From CAYMCO01 sp964388955 (GTDB taxonomy: Bacteria > Chloroflexota > Anaerolineae > Anaerolineales > E44-bin32): a DNA stretch of 19,616 bases. The notes beneath the pieces are model-generated. The model made no database searches, was not told the DNA's origin, and worked only from the letters and a program-made list of their open reading frames with translations. Shown one piece after another: positions 7,530-15,504 of the stretch. Each line of letters starts with the position of its first letter. The first letter of the stretch is position 1. A program made the translations under genes and the position numbers. The DNA lies in contig CAYMCO010000052.1 in the NCBI GenBank assembly GCA_964388955.1, positions 1 to 19,616 of the forward strand, in the 5' to 3' direction.

Positions 7530-8477
7530 TCATACGCCCAAGATCCGCCTGGCATTCTCACCCAGAATGATCTCCTTCTGCGCATCGGAAAGCAGCGGAA
7601 GCTCCTTCACCCGCTGCGCGGTATGGTCGATTCCATACCAGGGGAAATCCGAACCCATCATGACACGCTCCGGCCCCACATCGAGAATCAGTTGGGCGAG
7701 CTGGGCCGCAGTGGGCGCATTCGGCGCCCCGGTCCACTGGATGATCTCGGAACAGTCGAAAGCCACACCGGGATAGCGGCGGGCGAACTCCGCGGTCTGC
7801 CCCCAGGCGCCCCCACCCAGATGGGCCAACACAAGCCGCAGGCCTGGATGTCTCTCGAGGGAGGGGGCGTATGAATCCGGCTCCGCAAGATGCTCGCCTC
7901 CGCGGGCGGGTCCGCAGTGACTGATGATGGGGATGTCCAGATCCACGCAGGCCTCCAGGACCGGCCGCATTGATTCATCCTGCATGTGAAATCCCTGCAC
8001 CACGGGATGGAGCTTCAAACCGCGGGCGCCGTGCTCCTCCACCATTTCTCTCATATGCTCCTGGGCCCGTGTTCCCGACATGGCGGAGGGATGCATGCCA
8101 ATAAAGGCAACCAGCTCCGGATGCTCAGCCGCCATGCGACAAAACCACTTGTTTGATTGGACGAGGAGATCAGATAGTTGGAAATGATCGGATCCCACCT
8201 TCCCGCCCCGGCCTGCCTCGGCCCAACCCCCTTTCCGCAGGGCATCGGCAAAGGCGGGCGCGCTTTCCGGCTGAAAGAGGTTGACCAGCACCCCCCGGGT
8301 CGCTCCGGCCTCTTTCAGGGCCTGCACCACATCTTCAATATCCCCCCCGTACTCGCTGTATTGGATGCCGTCCTTCTCGCCATACTCCCAGACCTCATAC
8401 GACGTTCGTTCCTCGAAGCCCAGCTCGCGGATCGGATATGTGTGGATGTGGGTATCGATGACAAGTCCTTCTGGCAC
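7530..8477 (-). CDS. Amidohydrolase family protein (amidohydrolase_2 / COG2159 type)
   Basis: A 315-residue TIM-barrel metal hydrolase or decarboxylase. The GTG at 8475-8477 is the best start: GGAGG lies 7 nt upstream on the minus strand and IDTHIH follows within ten residues, as usual in this family. A longer frame to 8714 adds unrelated sequence. Metal and catalytic positions visible are H10 and H12 in DTHIH, K155/H157 in LKLHP, H187 in ISHCGP, H219 in LAHLGG, and D277 in MGSDFPW. Relatives hydrolyse C-N bonds or decarboxylate acids (ACMSD-like), and the exact reaction cannot be predicted. It is divergent from gcvPA and convergent with the permease. It could process an amide or cyclic ureido compound in the same pathway (inference). 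Confidence 0.82.
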   Translation of the reverse strand: MPEGLVIDTHIHTYPIRELGFEERTSYEVWEYGEKDGIQYSEYGGDIEDVVQALKEAGATRGVLVNLFQPESAPAFADALRKGGWAEAGRGGKVGSDHFQLSDLLVQSNKWFCRMAAEHPELVAFIGMHPSAMSGTRAQEHMREMVEEHGARGLKLHPVVQGFHMQDESMRPVLEACVDLDIPIISHCGPARGGEHLAEPDSYAPSLERHPGLRLVLAHLGGGAWGQTAEFARRYPGVAFDCSEIIQWTGAPNAPTAAQLAQLILDVGPERVMMGSDFPWYGIDHTAQRVKELPLLSDAQKEIILGENARRILGV

Positions 8478-9061
8478 TGTATGCCTCCATGCGATGGGTT
8501 GATCGTCACAACGGCCGCGGCTAATCGATGGATGGGCTGGATGCGGGCGGCTTCCTGGGCCTGCTACCCCGCAAGTGCCCTCAGCGATTCGCCGTACCGG
8601 CTTCATTTTCCACCTGGGCTCCCCTTTCTGCAAGCCCATCGCGGCTGTATGGCGTGTTCCATTCCAGGGGACACCTATGCTCGAAATCCGGCTCGTCACC
8701 GGGACGCCCTCCACTGGAATGTCTTTTCCCGATCTCGAAATGGATGTACCATATGTCTTGCCTGCCTGGTGAACATGATCGCAACCTGGGTGCGGGGTGG
8801 ATCCCCGGAAGGATCAACTCCAGCATCCCCCCTTGCGCCCATCGATGCCCATGCCGGATGCGTATCTCCCGCCGAGCACGAATCATCACAGTCCGGCATC
8901 ACCTGAGGAATGGCTCTGTGCCCACACCGCGGCGCCCTCTCAAACCCGTCTCCAGCGAACACCGCCTGCGCGTCGGCGCAGGCATCGGTCGACCGGCCGG
9001 TGAATCCGGCGCCAATGATCTTCGCGCATGATCCCACCCCACACACAGGAGAACAACAGAC
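8478..9061. other. 584-nt divergent intergenic region, amidohydrolase / gcvPA
   Basis: This region should hold the promoters for both divergent transcripts, but no clear -35/-10 pair stands out. One hairpin, GCCTGCGC-GTCG-GCGCAGGC (8964-8983), sits about 80 nt before gcvPA. I looked for the conserved core of the glycine riboswitch because of the downstream gene and did not find it. Several long open frames cross the region on both strands but lack family features and plausible starts. Confidence 0.45.
8964..8983 (+). promoter_or_regulatory. Leader hairpin upstream of gcvPA
   Basis: An 8-bp perfect stem with a four-base GTCG loop lies 79 nt upstream of the gcvPA ATG. It is not followed by a T-tract, so it could be a leader structure rather than a terminator. 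Confidence 0.3.
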
Positions 9062-10459
9062 ATGGACAATGAGGCCAAGATCTCCCACCCCTATATCCCA
9101 AATTCGGCTCCGGCGATCAAGCGAGCAATGCTGCAGGAGGTGGAAGCGGAAAGCATCGATGAGTTATACAGCGATGTGCCGCGGGAAATACGACTGCGAG
9201 GCGAAATGGACCTGCCCGCTCCGCTCAGGTCGGAATGGGAGTTGAAACGGCACGTTGATGGTCTTCTGGCCGAGAATACTGCGACAAGTGAATTCTCGAG
9301 CTTTCTGGGGGCCGGCTGCTACCGGCACCACATCCCAGCGGTTTGTGATGAGATCAGCATGCGCGGGGAGTTTCTGAGCGCCTATTCGGGCAGGCCGTAC
9401 GAGGATCATGGTCGATATCAGGCGCTCTTCGAATACAGCAGCTTGATGGGTGAGCTGCTTGAGATGGATGTGGTCAGCTTCCCGCTGTACGATGAATTCC
9501 AGGCGACCGCCACCGCCCTGCGCATGGCCTCCCGCATTACCGGCCGCAGCCAGGTATTGCTCCCCAGATGGATGAACCCGGACAAGCTCGCCAAGATCCA
9601 GGATTACTGCAAGCCGGACATCAAAGTCAAGCTCATCGACTTCGACTCCGAAAGCGGGGACCTCGACATCGAGAAGCTTCTTGGCTTGATGACGGATCAA
9701 ATCGCGGCGGTGCACTTCGAGAACCCCGCGTATCTTGGGATGTTGGAGCAGCATGGGCGGGAGATCTCCGAGATCGCCCATCGCAGAGGCGCTCTGTGCG
9801 TCGTTTCGGTGGATCCTTTGTCATTGGGGATTCTCTCCCCACCTGTATCCTATGGAGCCGACATTGTGACCGGCGACATCCAACCTTTGGGAATCCATAT
9901 GCAATTCGGAGGCGGACATGCGGGATTCATCGCCTCTCCAGACGAGGAGCGGTTCGTGCTGGAGTATCCGACGCGGCTCTGGGGCATCGCTCCGACCCGG
10001 GTTCCAGGGGAGTATGGGTTTGGGGACGTGGCCTTCGAGCGCACGTCTTTTGCCCATCGCGAGAAGGGGAAAGAATGGGTCGGCACCACCTCGGCCATGT
10101 GGGGGATTGTGGCGGCCGCCTATCTGGCCCTATTGGGACCGCAAGGGATGGTCGAGATCGGGGAAAACATCATGGCGCGCGCACGCTACGCCATGCAGAA
10201 GCTGGCGGAAATCGACGGCATACGTATTCCCTTCGCCGAGCGGCCGCACTTCCAGGAGTTCGTCGTTCAATTCGAGTCCGGTGAACAGACCGTTGAAGGG
10301 ATAAACCGGGCACTCCTGTCCCGGCGGATATTCGGCGGCAAGGATTTGAGCGCAGAATTCCCAGAACTCGGGAGAAGCGGCCTGTTCTGCGTGTCCGAAG
10401 TCCATTCTCAATCAGATATCGATGCGCTGGTTGCTGCGCTGAAGGAAGTGCTGCAATGA
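9062..10459 (+). CDS. gcvPA: Glycine dehydrogenase (decarboxylating) subunit 1-like protein (divergent GcvPA)
   Basis: A 465-residue protein whose layout matches the N-terminal half of split P-protein: YIPN near the N-terminus, ESIDELYSDVP (about 30-40), SSFLGAGCYRHHIPAV (about 80-95), SVDPLSLGIL, YGADIVTGDIQPLG, and AAYLALLGPQG. P-protein is a PLP enzyme that decarboxylates glycine and passes the aminomethyl group to lipoylated H protein. This subunit is structural and completes the active site of subunit 2. Several family-invariant blocks differ: the usual REKATSNICTNQAL reads REKGKEWVGTTSAMW, and the segment normally reading TPYQPE reads SGRPYE. Translation starts at ATG 9062 behind AGGAGAA. 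It overlaps gcvPB by ATGA, indicating translational coupling. The fold assignment is firm; glycine as substrate is not. Confidence 0.82.
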   Translation: MDNEAKISHPYIPNSAPAIKRAMLQEVEAESIDELYSDVPREIRLRGEMDLPAPLRSEWELKRHVDGLLAENTATSEFSSFLGAGCYRHHIPAVCDEISMRGEFLSAYSGRPYEDHGRYQALFEYSSLMGELLEMDVVSFPLYDEFQATATALRMASRITGRSQVLLPRWMNPDKLAKIQDYCKPDIKVKLIDFDSESGDLDIEKLLGLMTDQIAAVHFENPAYLGMLEQHGREISEIAHRRGALCVVSVDPLSLGILSPPVSYGADIVTGDIQPLGIHMQFGGGHAGFIASPDEERFVLEYPTRLWGIAPTRVPGEYGFGDVAFERTSFAHREKGKEWVGTTSAMWGIVAAAYLALLGPQGMVEIGENIMARARYAMQKLAEIDGIRIPFAERPHFQEFVVQFESGEQTVEGINRALLSRRIFGGKDLSAEFPELGRSGLFCVSEVHSQSDIDALVAALKEVLQ

Positions 10460-12048
10460 AGAAGCTACGAGATATGACACAGGAACGCTACATCGACGGC
10501 GCGCCGAGGATTCGCCGCTTTCACCAAGCCCGATGGGATGAGCCCCTGCTTTTCGAAATGAGCGAACCCGGGCAGCGAGGGCTGCTGGTGCCGGAGGTCG
10601 AAGAGGGAATCCGATCGACAGTTGGCGACGTCCTGCAGAGCATCCCGGAGGGGCTGCGCCGCTCCGCGCCCCCGCAGCTCCCGGAGCTGTCACAACCGCA
10701 GATCGTGAGACACTTCACCCGCCTCTCGCAGGAGACTTTGGGCCCTGACGTCAACATAGCCGTCGGAATGGGCACCTGCACCATGAAGTACAACCCCAAG
10801 ATCAACGAGCAGTTCGTCCGCAATCCCAAGTTCTCCGGCCTCCATCCGTTGCAGGATGAGGGCACCGTCCAAGGCATTTTGCACATCCTGCACTCTCTGG
10901 AAAGGATGCTGTGTGAGATCTCCGGTATGCAACGAGTGTCTCTCCAGCCCGGAGGGGGTTCAGTCGGAATCTACGCCAATGCATCGATTGTCCGTGCCTA
11001 CCACGAGGCGCGCGGAGAAGGACGGCAGCGCACCGAGGCCATAACCACCATTTTCTCCCACCCCTCCAACGCCGCTTGCCCCGCCACAGCCGGATACAAC
11101 ATGATCACCCTCTATCCGGACGAGGACGGCTACCCCGATCTCGAGGCGTTAAAGGCCGCGGTTTCCAAACGCACCGCGGCCTTGTTCATCACGAACCCCG
11201 AGGACACCGGCATCTTCAATCCGCGCATTCTGGAGTTTGTGCAACTGGTGCACGAGGCCGGTGGGTTATGCGTCTATGATCAGGCGAACGCCAACGGGAT
11301 CCTGGGGATCACGCGCGCCGGGGACGCCGGTTTCGACCTGTGCCATTTCAATCTGCACAAGACCTTCTCCACCCCCCACTCCAGCGGTGGACCCGGGAGC
11401 GGCGCCATCGGCGCCAGCCGGGACCTGGCGCCCTTCCTGCCGAGGCCGACCGTCGAGTTCGATGGAGCGCGGTACTTTCTCGACAACGATCGGCCGCAGT
11501 CCATCGGCAAGGTCGCACCCTTCTACGGGGTTGTCGCCAACGCCTTACGGGCCTATGCATGGATCCGATCTCTGGGCGCCGCGGGACTGCGCGAAGTGGC
11601 GGAGATCGCGGTGCTCAACAACAACTACCTGATGAAGAAGGTCCTGGAGATTCCCGGGTTCGAGGCGCCCTATGCACAGGGCAAGCGCCGCATCGAACAG
11701 GTCCGCTACAGCACCGCCGAGTTGGCGGAAGAAACGGGGATCCATGCCCAAGACCTGGGGAACCGCGCCGCCGACTACGGGATCCACTATTGGTTCAGCC
11801 ATCACCCCTGGATCGTCCCGGATCCGGTCACGCTCGAGCCTTCCGAGTCGTACTCCCGCGGGGAGCTCGACGAGCTGGCGGCCATATTGGCCCGGCTCGC
11901 GGGGGAGGCGAGGACGGATCCGGAGCGGGTGCGGACGGCTCCTCACAACAGCAGTATCCATGCCATCGACCATGACCCCCTGGATGACCCTGACCAGTGG
12001 GCGATGACATGGCGCGGATACCGACGGAAGGTGAGGGGGAGCTCGTGA
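10456..12048 (+). CDS. gcvPB: Glycine dehydrogenase (decarboxylating) subunit 2-like protein (divergent GcvPB)
   Basis: A 530-residue PLP-fold subunit. K302 in FNLHKTFSTPH is the expected Schiff-base lysine. Other family marks are CTMKYNPKINEQF (about 108-120), SGMQRVSLQP, VRAYHEARG, HEAGGLCVYDQAN, the DRPQSIG block, and a C-terminal APHNSS. Four active-site loops depart from the canonical P-protein: PHGGGGPG reads PHSSGGPG, YDGANLNA reads YDQANANG, AHGTNPASA reads SHPSNAACPA, and LQPAAGAHGE reads LQPGGGSVGI. The start codon overlaps the gcvPA stop by four bases. No gcvT, gcvH or lpd is in the window. The protein may be a true glycine decarboxylase relying on distant partners, or a PLP decarboxylase/dehydrogenase with another amino-acid substrate. 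Confidence 0.83.
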   Translation: MKKLRDMTQERYIDGAPRIRRFHQARWDEPLLFEMSEPGQRGLLVPEVEEGIRSTVGDVLQSIPEGLRRSAPPQLPELSQPQIVRHFTRLSQETLGPDVNIAVGMGTCTMKYNPKINEQFVRNPKFSGLHPLQDEGTVQGILHILHSLERMLCEISGMQRVSLQPGGGSVGIYANASIVRAYHEARGEGRQRTEAITTIFSHPSNAACPATAGYNMITLYPDEDGYPDLEALKAAVSKRTAALFITNPEDTGIFNPRILEFVQLVHEAGGLCVYDQANANGILGITRAGDAGFDLCHFNLHKTFSTPHSSGGPGSGAIGASRDLAPFLPRPTVEFDGARYFLDNDRPQSIGKVAPFYGVVANALRAYAWIRSLGAAGLREVAEIAVLNNNYLMKKVLEIPGFEAPYAQGKRRIEQVRYSTAELAEETGIHAQDLGNRAADYGIHYWFSHHPWIVPDPVTLEPSESYSRGELDELAAILARLAGEARTDPERVRTAPHNSSIHAIDHDPLDDPDQWAMTWRGYRRKVRGSS

Positions 12049-12252
12049 AGCAGCAGGCTGAACGGGCCCGACGTGAGCAAATGGGCTCCCGCCGCATCCA
12101 TGCGGAGGCCCAATCCCCGCGGGTTCGCGCCGTCGTGCGTCCCGGTTCATGCGGCTGCCGCCCGGCTGGAGAGCGGCGCGCCGAGGGCGGATGGATCGGT
12201 CTACAGCGGGCGGCCGGGTTGGGGTTTCACCCAGACGCGGCCGTGAGGCTCT

Positions 12253-12282
12253 CGCAAGCCGGAGAAGCTTCTCCAGGTTGCG
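12253..12282 (+). other. Palindromic hairpin in the gcvPB-SDR gap
   Basis: CGCAA (12253-12257) pairs with TTGCG (12278-12282) and CC with GG inside it. The core is a perfect 14-nt palindrome, GGAGAAGCTTCTCC (12261-12274). The 290-nt gap otherwise contains GC-rich sequence with no supported gene. The hairpin may be an attenuator or an mRNA-processing site that sets the SDR gene's expression apart from gcvPAB. Confidence 0.4.
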
Positions 12283-12338
12283 GTTCACCTCCGGCCGAAG
12301 CGCGGAGCCTTCTCCTCGCGGCCAGCAAGGAGGTCTAA

Positions 12339-13076
12339 ATGCGCGGTTTGGCACACAAGCGAGTCCTCATCACAGGCGGGGCGAGCGGTATTGGAAAGGC
12401 GACCGTCCTGCGCTTCCTCGAAGAGGGCGCGCGCGTCATCGTCCTGGATCAAAACAGGGAGGCCATGGAAGCTTTGTCAGCGCGGAACCAAGAGATCGCT
12501 GCGCTGCTGGAGGTCGATGTCAGGGATCCTCTCCAAGTGCAACGGGGCTATGCGGCCATCGGCGACCAGTTCGGTGGGCTGGATGTCTTGATCAACAACG
12601 CGGGGATCTCTCGCCGCTACGACACGCTGGAATTTCCGCTGGAGGAGTGGCGCGCGGTTCTGGAAGTGAACCTCGACGGCGCCTTCCTGGTCGCGCAAGG
12701 AGCGGCCCGCGCCATGATGGCGGGCAGCGGGGGCGTGATCCTGAATATGGCCTCCACGAACGGCATGGTGGGATACCACCGGCATGTGGCATATAATGTG
12801 TCGAAGGCGGGCGTGGTACAGATGACGCGCTCAATGGCGCTTGACTTCGCGCCCAAGATAAGAGTAAATGCCATATGCCCCGGATTTATCGCCACCCCTT
12901 TGCAGACATATGGGGAGGAGATCTCGGCCAGGGTTCCATTGGGGAGGTTTGGACGCCCCGACGAGGTAGCCGCTCTATTTGCGTTCCTGGCATCCGAGGA
13001 CGCCTCGTTCATCACCGGGCAGGCTTTTGTCATTGATGGCGGAGAACTGGCCGGGGGTTTGGCGAGCGGAAAATAG
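12339..13076 (+). CDS. SDR-family NAD(P)-dependent oxidoreductase (second copy)
   Basis: A 245-residue classical short-chain dehydrogenase. Visible elements are TGGASGIG at 12-19, NNAG at 86-89, N111, and the catalytic S139, Y152, K156, with the family ending SFITGQAFVIDGG near residues 222-234. D37 at the end of the second strand predicts NAD(H), in contrast to the first SDR with Arg at the equivalent place. A strong Shine-Dalgarno, AAGGAGGT, lies just before the ATG. It is transcribed in the same direction as gcvPAB after a 290-nt gap. It could oxidise a hydroxy intermediate such as a hydroxy acid to a semialdehyde or keto acid (inference). Confidence 0.88.
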   Translation: MRGLAHKRVLITGGASGIGKATVLRFLEEGARVIVLDQNREAMEALSARNQEIAALLEVDVRDPLQVQRGYAAIGDQFGGLDVLINNAGISRRYDTLEFPLEEWRAVLEVNLDGAFLVAQGAARAMMAGSGGVILNMASTNGMVGYHRHVAYNVSKAGVVQMTRSMALDFAPKIRVNAICPGFIATPLQTYGEEISARVPLGRFGRPDEVAALFAFLASEDASFITGQAFVIDGGELAGGLASGK

Positions 13077-13096
13077 GGCCATCCGAAGAGATGGCC
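13077..13096 (+). terminator. Short hairpin immediately after the second SDR stop codon
   Basis: GGCCATC (13077-13083), a 6-nt loop, then GATGGCC (13090-13096). The 7-bp stem directly abuts the stop codon. No T-tract follows, so termination efficiency would be low. Confidence 0.3.
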
Positions 13097-13226
13097 TCAC
13101 CGCAAGATCCCGCCTCGTCGGCGAATGATGCCCCGGTGCACTGACCATCCGGTCGCGCGCGGGCAGCCTCCGGAAGCAGGACGAATGAGCTGTCTGGAAG
13201 GCTTCAATGGCCGGTATACACCTTCT

Positions 13227-13766
13227 TCAAATCCGCCTCGCCGAGGGGGGATCTGCATTCGGCGAGGCGGATCGGTTCTCATCCTCGAACCGGGGGTCGA
13301 CCAGGGTGAGATCCGCTTGGGCGATCTTGTAGACCCGCAGGATGATGTTGGTCTTGGTTTCGGCGACACCCGGAATTTTGCGGAGGCGGTCTGCGATCAG
13401 GCCGGTGAGATGCACTTGATCACGGCACATCACATCGACTTCCAGATCGAAATCCCCGGTGACCATGGCCAGATAGCTCACCTCCGGGAATTCGGCAATC
13501 CGGGTGGCCACTTCATCGATGGAGGCGGTGGGGGCGACGGCGACATAGATGCTGGCTGGAGAGCGGAAGCCGATCTGGTAGGGATCCACCCGTCCGATCA
13601 CTCGCAAGGTCTCGTCCTCAAGCAGCTTCGCGATGCGGTAGCGCGCGGTCCCGACGGAGACACCCAGCTCCTTCGAGATTTCAGTGTAGGACATGCGACC
13701 ATCTTTCTGAAGCAGCTTCAGGATATCGAAATCCAGATCGTCGACAGAATTCCTTGTAGCTGACAT
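13227..13766 (-). CDS. Lrp/AsnC-family transcriptional regulator
   Basis: A 179-residue protein with the two Lrp/AsnC parts. The N-terminal winged helix-turn-helix spans about residues 11-60, with recognition region SYTEISKELGVSVGTARYRI. The C-terminal RAM ligand-binding domain spans about 73-147, with the VTGDFDLEVDV loop that binds amino-acid effectors in relatives. A polar 30-residue tail follows RVYK. It reads divergently from the aminotransferase operon and convergently with the second SDR, the usual position for a local regulator. The minus-strand leader carries GGGGAGAGGTGAG before the ATG. It probably controls the aminotransferase-dehydrogenase genes and perhaps itself in response to an amino acid (inference). 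Confidence 0.88.
   Translation of the reverse strand: MSATRNSVDDLDFDILKLLQKDGRMSYTEISKELGVSVGTARYRIAKLLEDETLRVIGRVDPYQIGFRSPASIYVAVAPTASIDEVATRIAEFPEVSYLAMVTGDFDLEVDVMCRDQVHLTGLIADRLRKIPGVAETKTNIILRVYKIAQADLTLVDPRFEDENRSASPNADPPSARRI
13231..13272. terminator. Inverted repeat at the 3' end of the Lrp gene
   Basis: ATCCGCCTCGCC (13231-13242) and its exact reverse complement (13261-13272) flank an 18-nt loop, giving a 12-bp GC-rich stem. It overlaps the last ~14 codons of the Lrp-family gene and faces the convergent SDR transcript, so it could terminate or impede both. T-tracts are absent. Confidence 0.4.
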
Positions 13767-13830
13767 GTGCTCACCTCTCCCCTTCAGGTTTCGCCCAGAT
13801 GCCCGTTTCAGCGCATGGAATGGTCACTTA

Positions 13831-13859
13831 AATCTAGACCAGACTGCGGAAATGCACAA
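13831..13859 (-). promoter_or_regulatory. Weak candidate promoter for the Lrp-family gene
   Basis: On the minus strand, TTGTGC (13859-13854) and TAGATT (13836-13831) are spaced by 17 nt. They lie about 65 nt upstream of the ATG at 13766. Matches to consensus are partial: 3 of 6 and 4 of 6. Confidence 0.25.
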
Positions 13860-14052
13860 GCCGTCAACAGAACATCTGACAGCCACTCTTGCATGAGATC
13901 CGCTTCAGTGAACGGGGATGCTCCTACTGAGCATCTACAAGGAGTTTGGGGCATAATCCAGAAGAATGCAAGTTTGGCCCAAGCAAACTGAAGGATTATT
14001 CAAAGTTGGCGTTGCGGTGTAAAATAAGGAAAAGGGCACTACTATGGGCGTA

Positions 14053-14096
14053 ATGCTGGCATGCCCGGGAAGGATCTGCCCTTCCAGGCCCAGCAT
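14053..14096 (+). promoter_or_regulatory. Leader stem-loop upstream of the aminotransferase
   Basis: ATGCTGG (14053-14059) pairs with CCAGCAT (14090-14096), and GGAAGG (14068-14073) pairs with CCTTCC (14080-14085), with a GCC/GGC pair between them. The result is a 44-nt two-segment hairpin that ends 20 nt before the GGAGG ribosome-binding site (14117-14121). It does not match a riboswitch class I recognise. Confidence 0.4.
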
Positions 14097-14127
14097 GTCA
14101 TGAGCGAACCCGAATTGGAGGCAACTG

Positions 14128-15465
14128 ATGTCACCTACACACGCAGAGCTCGCTGAAAAGAACAAGCAGTTCACGCTCGCCAGTTGGACGGCGCAAGAGG
14201 CGTGGAACCCCCTCTCAATGGTACGAGCCGAGGGGGTTTATTTTTGGGATGCCGATGGCAAACGTTACATCGACTGGTCCTCCCAGTTGATCAACGTCAA
14301 TATCGGGCATGGAAACCGGCATGTGATCGAGGCCGTGCAGCAGGAAATGGAGCGCATCAGCTTCGCGTATCCTGGAATCGCAACCGAGCCGCGCGCCCGG
14401 CTGGCAGAAATGCTGGCGGAGATTGTGCCTGTCGAGAGGCCGAAGACCTTTTTCACTCTGGGTGGCGCAGATGCGATCGAGAATGCAATGAAGATAGCGC
14501 GGCTCTGCACCGGGAGGCAAAAGGTGTTTTCCCGCTACCGCTCCTACCACGGCGCCACATTTGGCGCCATGACGGCAGGCGGCGACCCGCGCCGGCTGGC
14601 GAACGAACCCGGTGTCCCTTGGATCGTTCACATCCATGATCCCTACCCCTATCGGAGCCCGATCTATCGGGGGCGCAGCCCGGAAGAGGGTGACCGGGCC
14701 CTCGCAGACCTGATCGAACAGACGGTGCTCTTTGAGGGGCCGGAGAACGTGGCCGCCCTCCTGCTGGAAGGATACAGCGGATCCAGCGGCATCCTGCAAG
14801 GGGGCCCCGTCTTCTGGGAGAAGATCCAGCAAATCTGTGATCGCTACGACATCCTGCTGATCATCGACGAGGTCATGAGCGGCTTCGGGCGCACCGGCGA
14901 GTGGTTTGGGATCAACCACTACCCGCAGGTGAAACCGGACATAATGGTCATGGCCAAAGGCCTGACCAGCGGCTACGTGCCGCTCGGCGCAGTCGCGGTG
15001 AGCGAACCCGTGGCGGCGTACTTCAACCAGCACACCTTGTGGGGTGGGCTGACCTACAGCGCTCACCACTTGGGCTGCGCCGCCGGCATCGCCAACATCG
15101 AAGTCTATCGCCAGGAGAAACTCATCGAGAATTCAAACCACATGGGGAAGCGCCTCCGGCAGGGCCTGCTGGACCTGGCCGAAAACCATCCCAGCGTTGG
15201 GGAGGTGCGGGGGACCGGCCTGCATCAGGTCATCGAACTGGTGAAGAACCGCGAAACGCGGGAGCCCATGAGCGGCTGGAATCAACCTTTGAGCGAGGCC
15301 ATGCGCAAGGTCTCCGCTTCCCTACGGTCGGATGGAATGAGCACATTCGTAAAATGGGATTGGATTTTCTGCGCGCCGCCCCTGCTGATCACCGAGGGCC
15401 AAATCGAAGAGGGCCTTTCAATTCTGGACAGCGCGCTCACCATTGCGGATGACTATTGCGATTAG
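14128..15465 (+). CDS. Class III (omega-amino acid type) PLP-dependent aminotransferase
   Basis: A 445-residue fold-type I aminotransferase. D247 in IIDEVMSGFGRTG binds the PLP pyridine nitrogen and K277 in MAKGLTSGY forms the Schiff base. The N-terminal GHGNRHVIEAV and YRSYHGATFGAMTAGGDPRR segments are also characteristic. Class III enzymes move amino groups from omega-amino acids or amines (beta-alanine, GABA, taurine, putrescine) to pyruvate or 2-oxoglutarate, giving semialdehydes. A dehydrogenase specific for malonate or methylmalonate semialdehyde begins 39 nt downstream, which favours beta-alanine or 3-aminoisobutyrate as donor (inference from context). GGAGG lies 6 nt before the ATG. 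Probable regulator: the divergent Lrp-family protein. Confidence 0.87.
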   Translation: MSPTHAELAEKNKQFTLASWTAQEAWNPLSMVRAEGVYFWDADGKRYIDWSSQLINVNIGHGNRHVIEAVQQEMERISFAYPGIATEPRARLAEMLAEIVPVERPKTFFTLGGADAIENAMKIARLCTGRQKVFSRYRSYHGATFGAMTAGGDPRRLANEPGVPWIVHIHDPYPYRSPIYRGRSPEEGDRALADLIEQTVLFEGPENVAALLLEGYSGSSGILQGGPVFWEKIQQICDRYDILLIIDEVMSGFGRTGEWFGINHYPQVKPDIMVMAKGLTSGYVPLGAVAVSEPVAAYFNQHTLWGGLTYSAHHLGCAAGIANIEVYRQEKLIENSNHMGKRLRQGLLDLAENHPSVGEVRGTGLHQVIELVKNRETREPMSGWNQPLSEAMRKVSASLRSDGMSTFVKWDWIFCAPPLLITEGQIEEGLSILDSALTIADDYCD

Positions 15466-15504
15466 CCTGCCAATCCAAACCACGAATCAAGAAGGAGAAT
15501 TCGC

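Larger units (their letters stand above)
13767..14127. other. 361-nt divergent control region, Lrp-family gene / aminotransferase
   Basis: This region separates the divergent regulator and aminotransferase genes. It is more AT-rich than its surroundings, especially 13960-14045. A -10-like TAAAAT lies at 14020-14025 for the plus strand, without a good -35, which would suit an activator-dependent promoter. A long leader hairpin follows at 14053-14096. No gene is supported here. Confidence 0.45.

Noticed and set aside
8478..8714. Longer N-terminus for the amidohydrolase, up to position 8714
   Set aside because: The added 79 residues are unlike the family, while GTG 8477 has a good ribosome-binding site and places the DTHIH motif at the normal distance from the start.
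8178..9031. Long plus-strand open frames opposite and beyond the amidohydrolase
   Set aside because: They are antisense to the conserved amidohydrolase or run through intergenic sequence, and have no recognisable motifs.
8880..9061. Glycine riboswitch upstream of gcvPA
   Set aside because: A CTCTCA-like stretch is present near 8938, but the other conserved aptamer core segments are not visible.
11997..12338. A 113-codon open frame ending directly before the second SDR
   Set aside because: It begins inside gcvPB in another frame, has an arginine/alanine/proline-rich composition typical of GC-rich shadow frames, and shows no domain.
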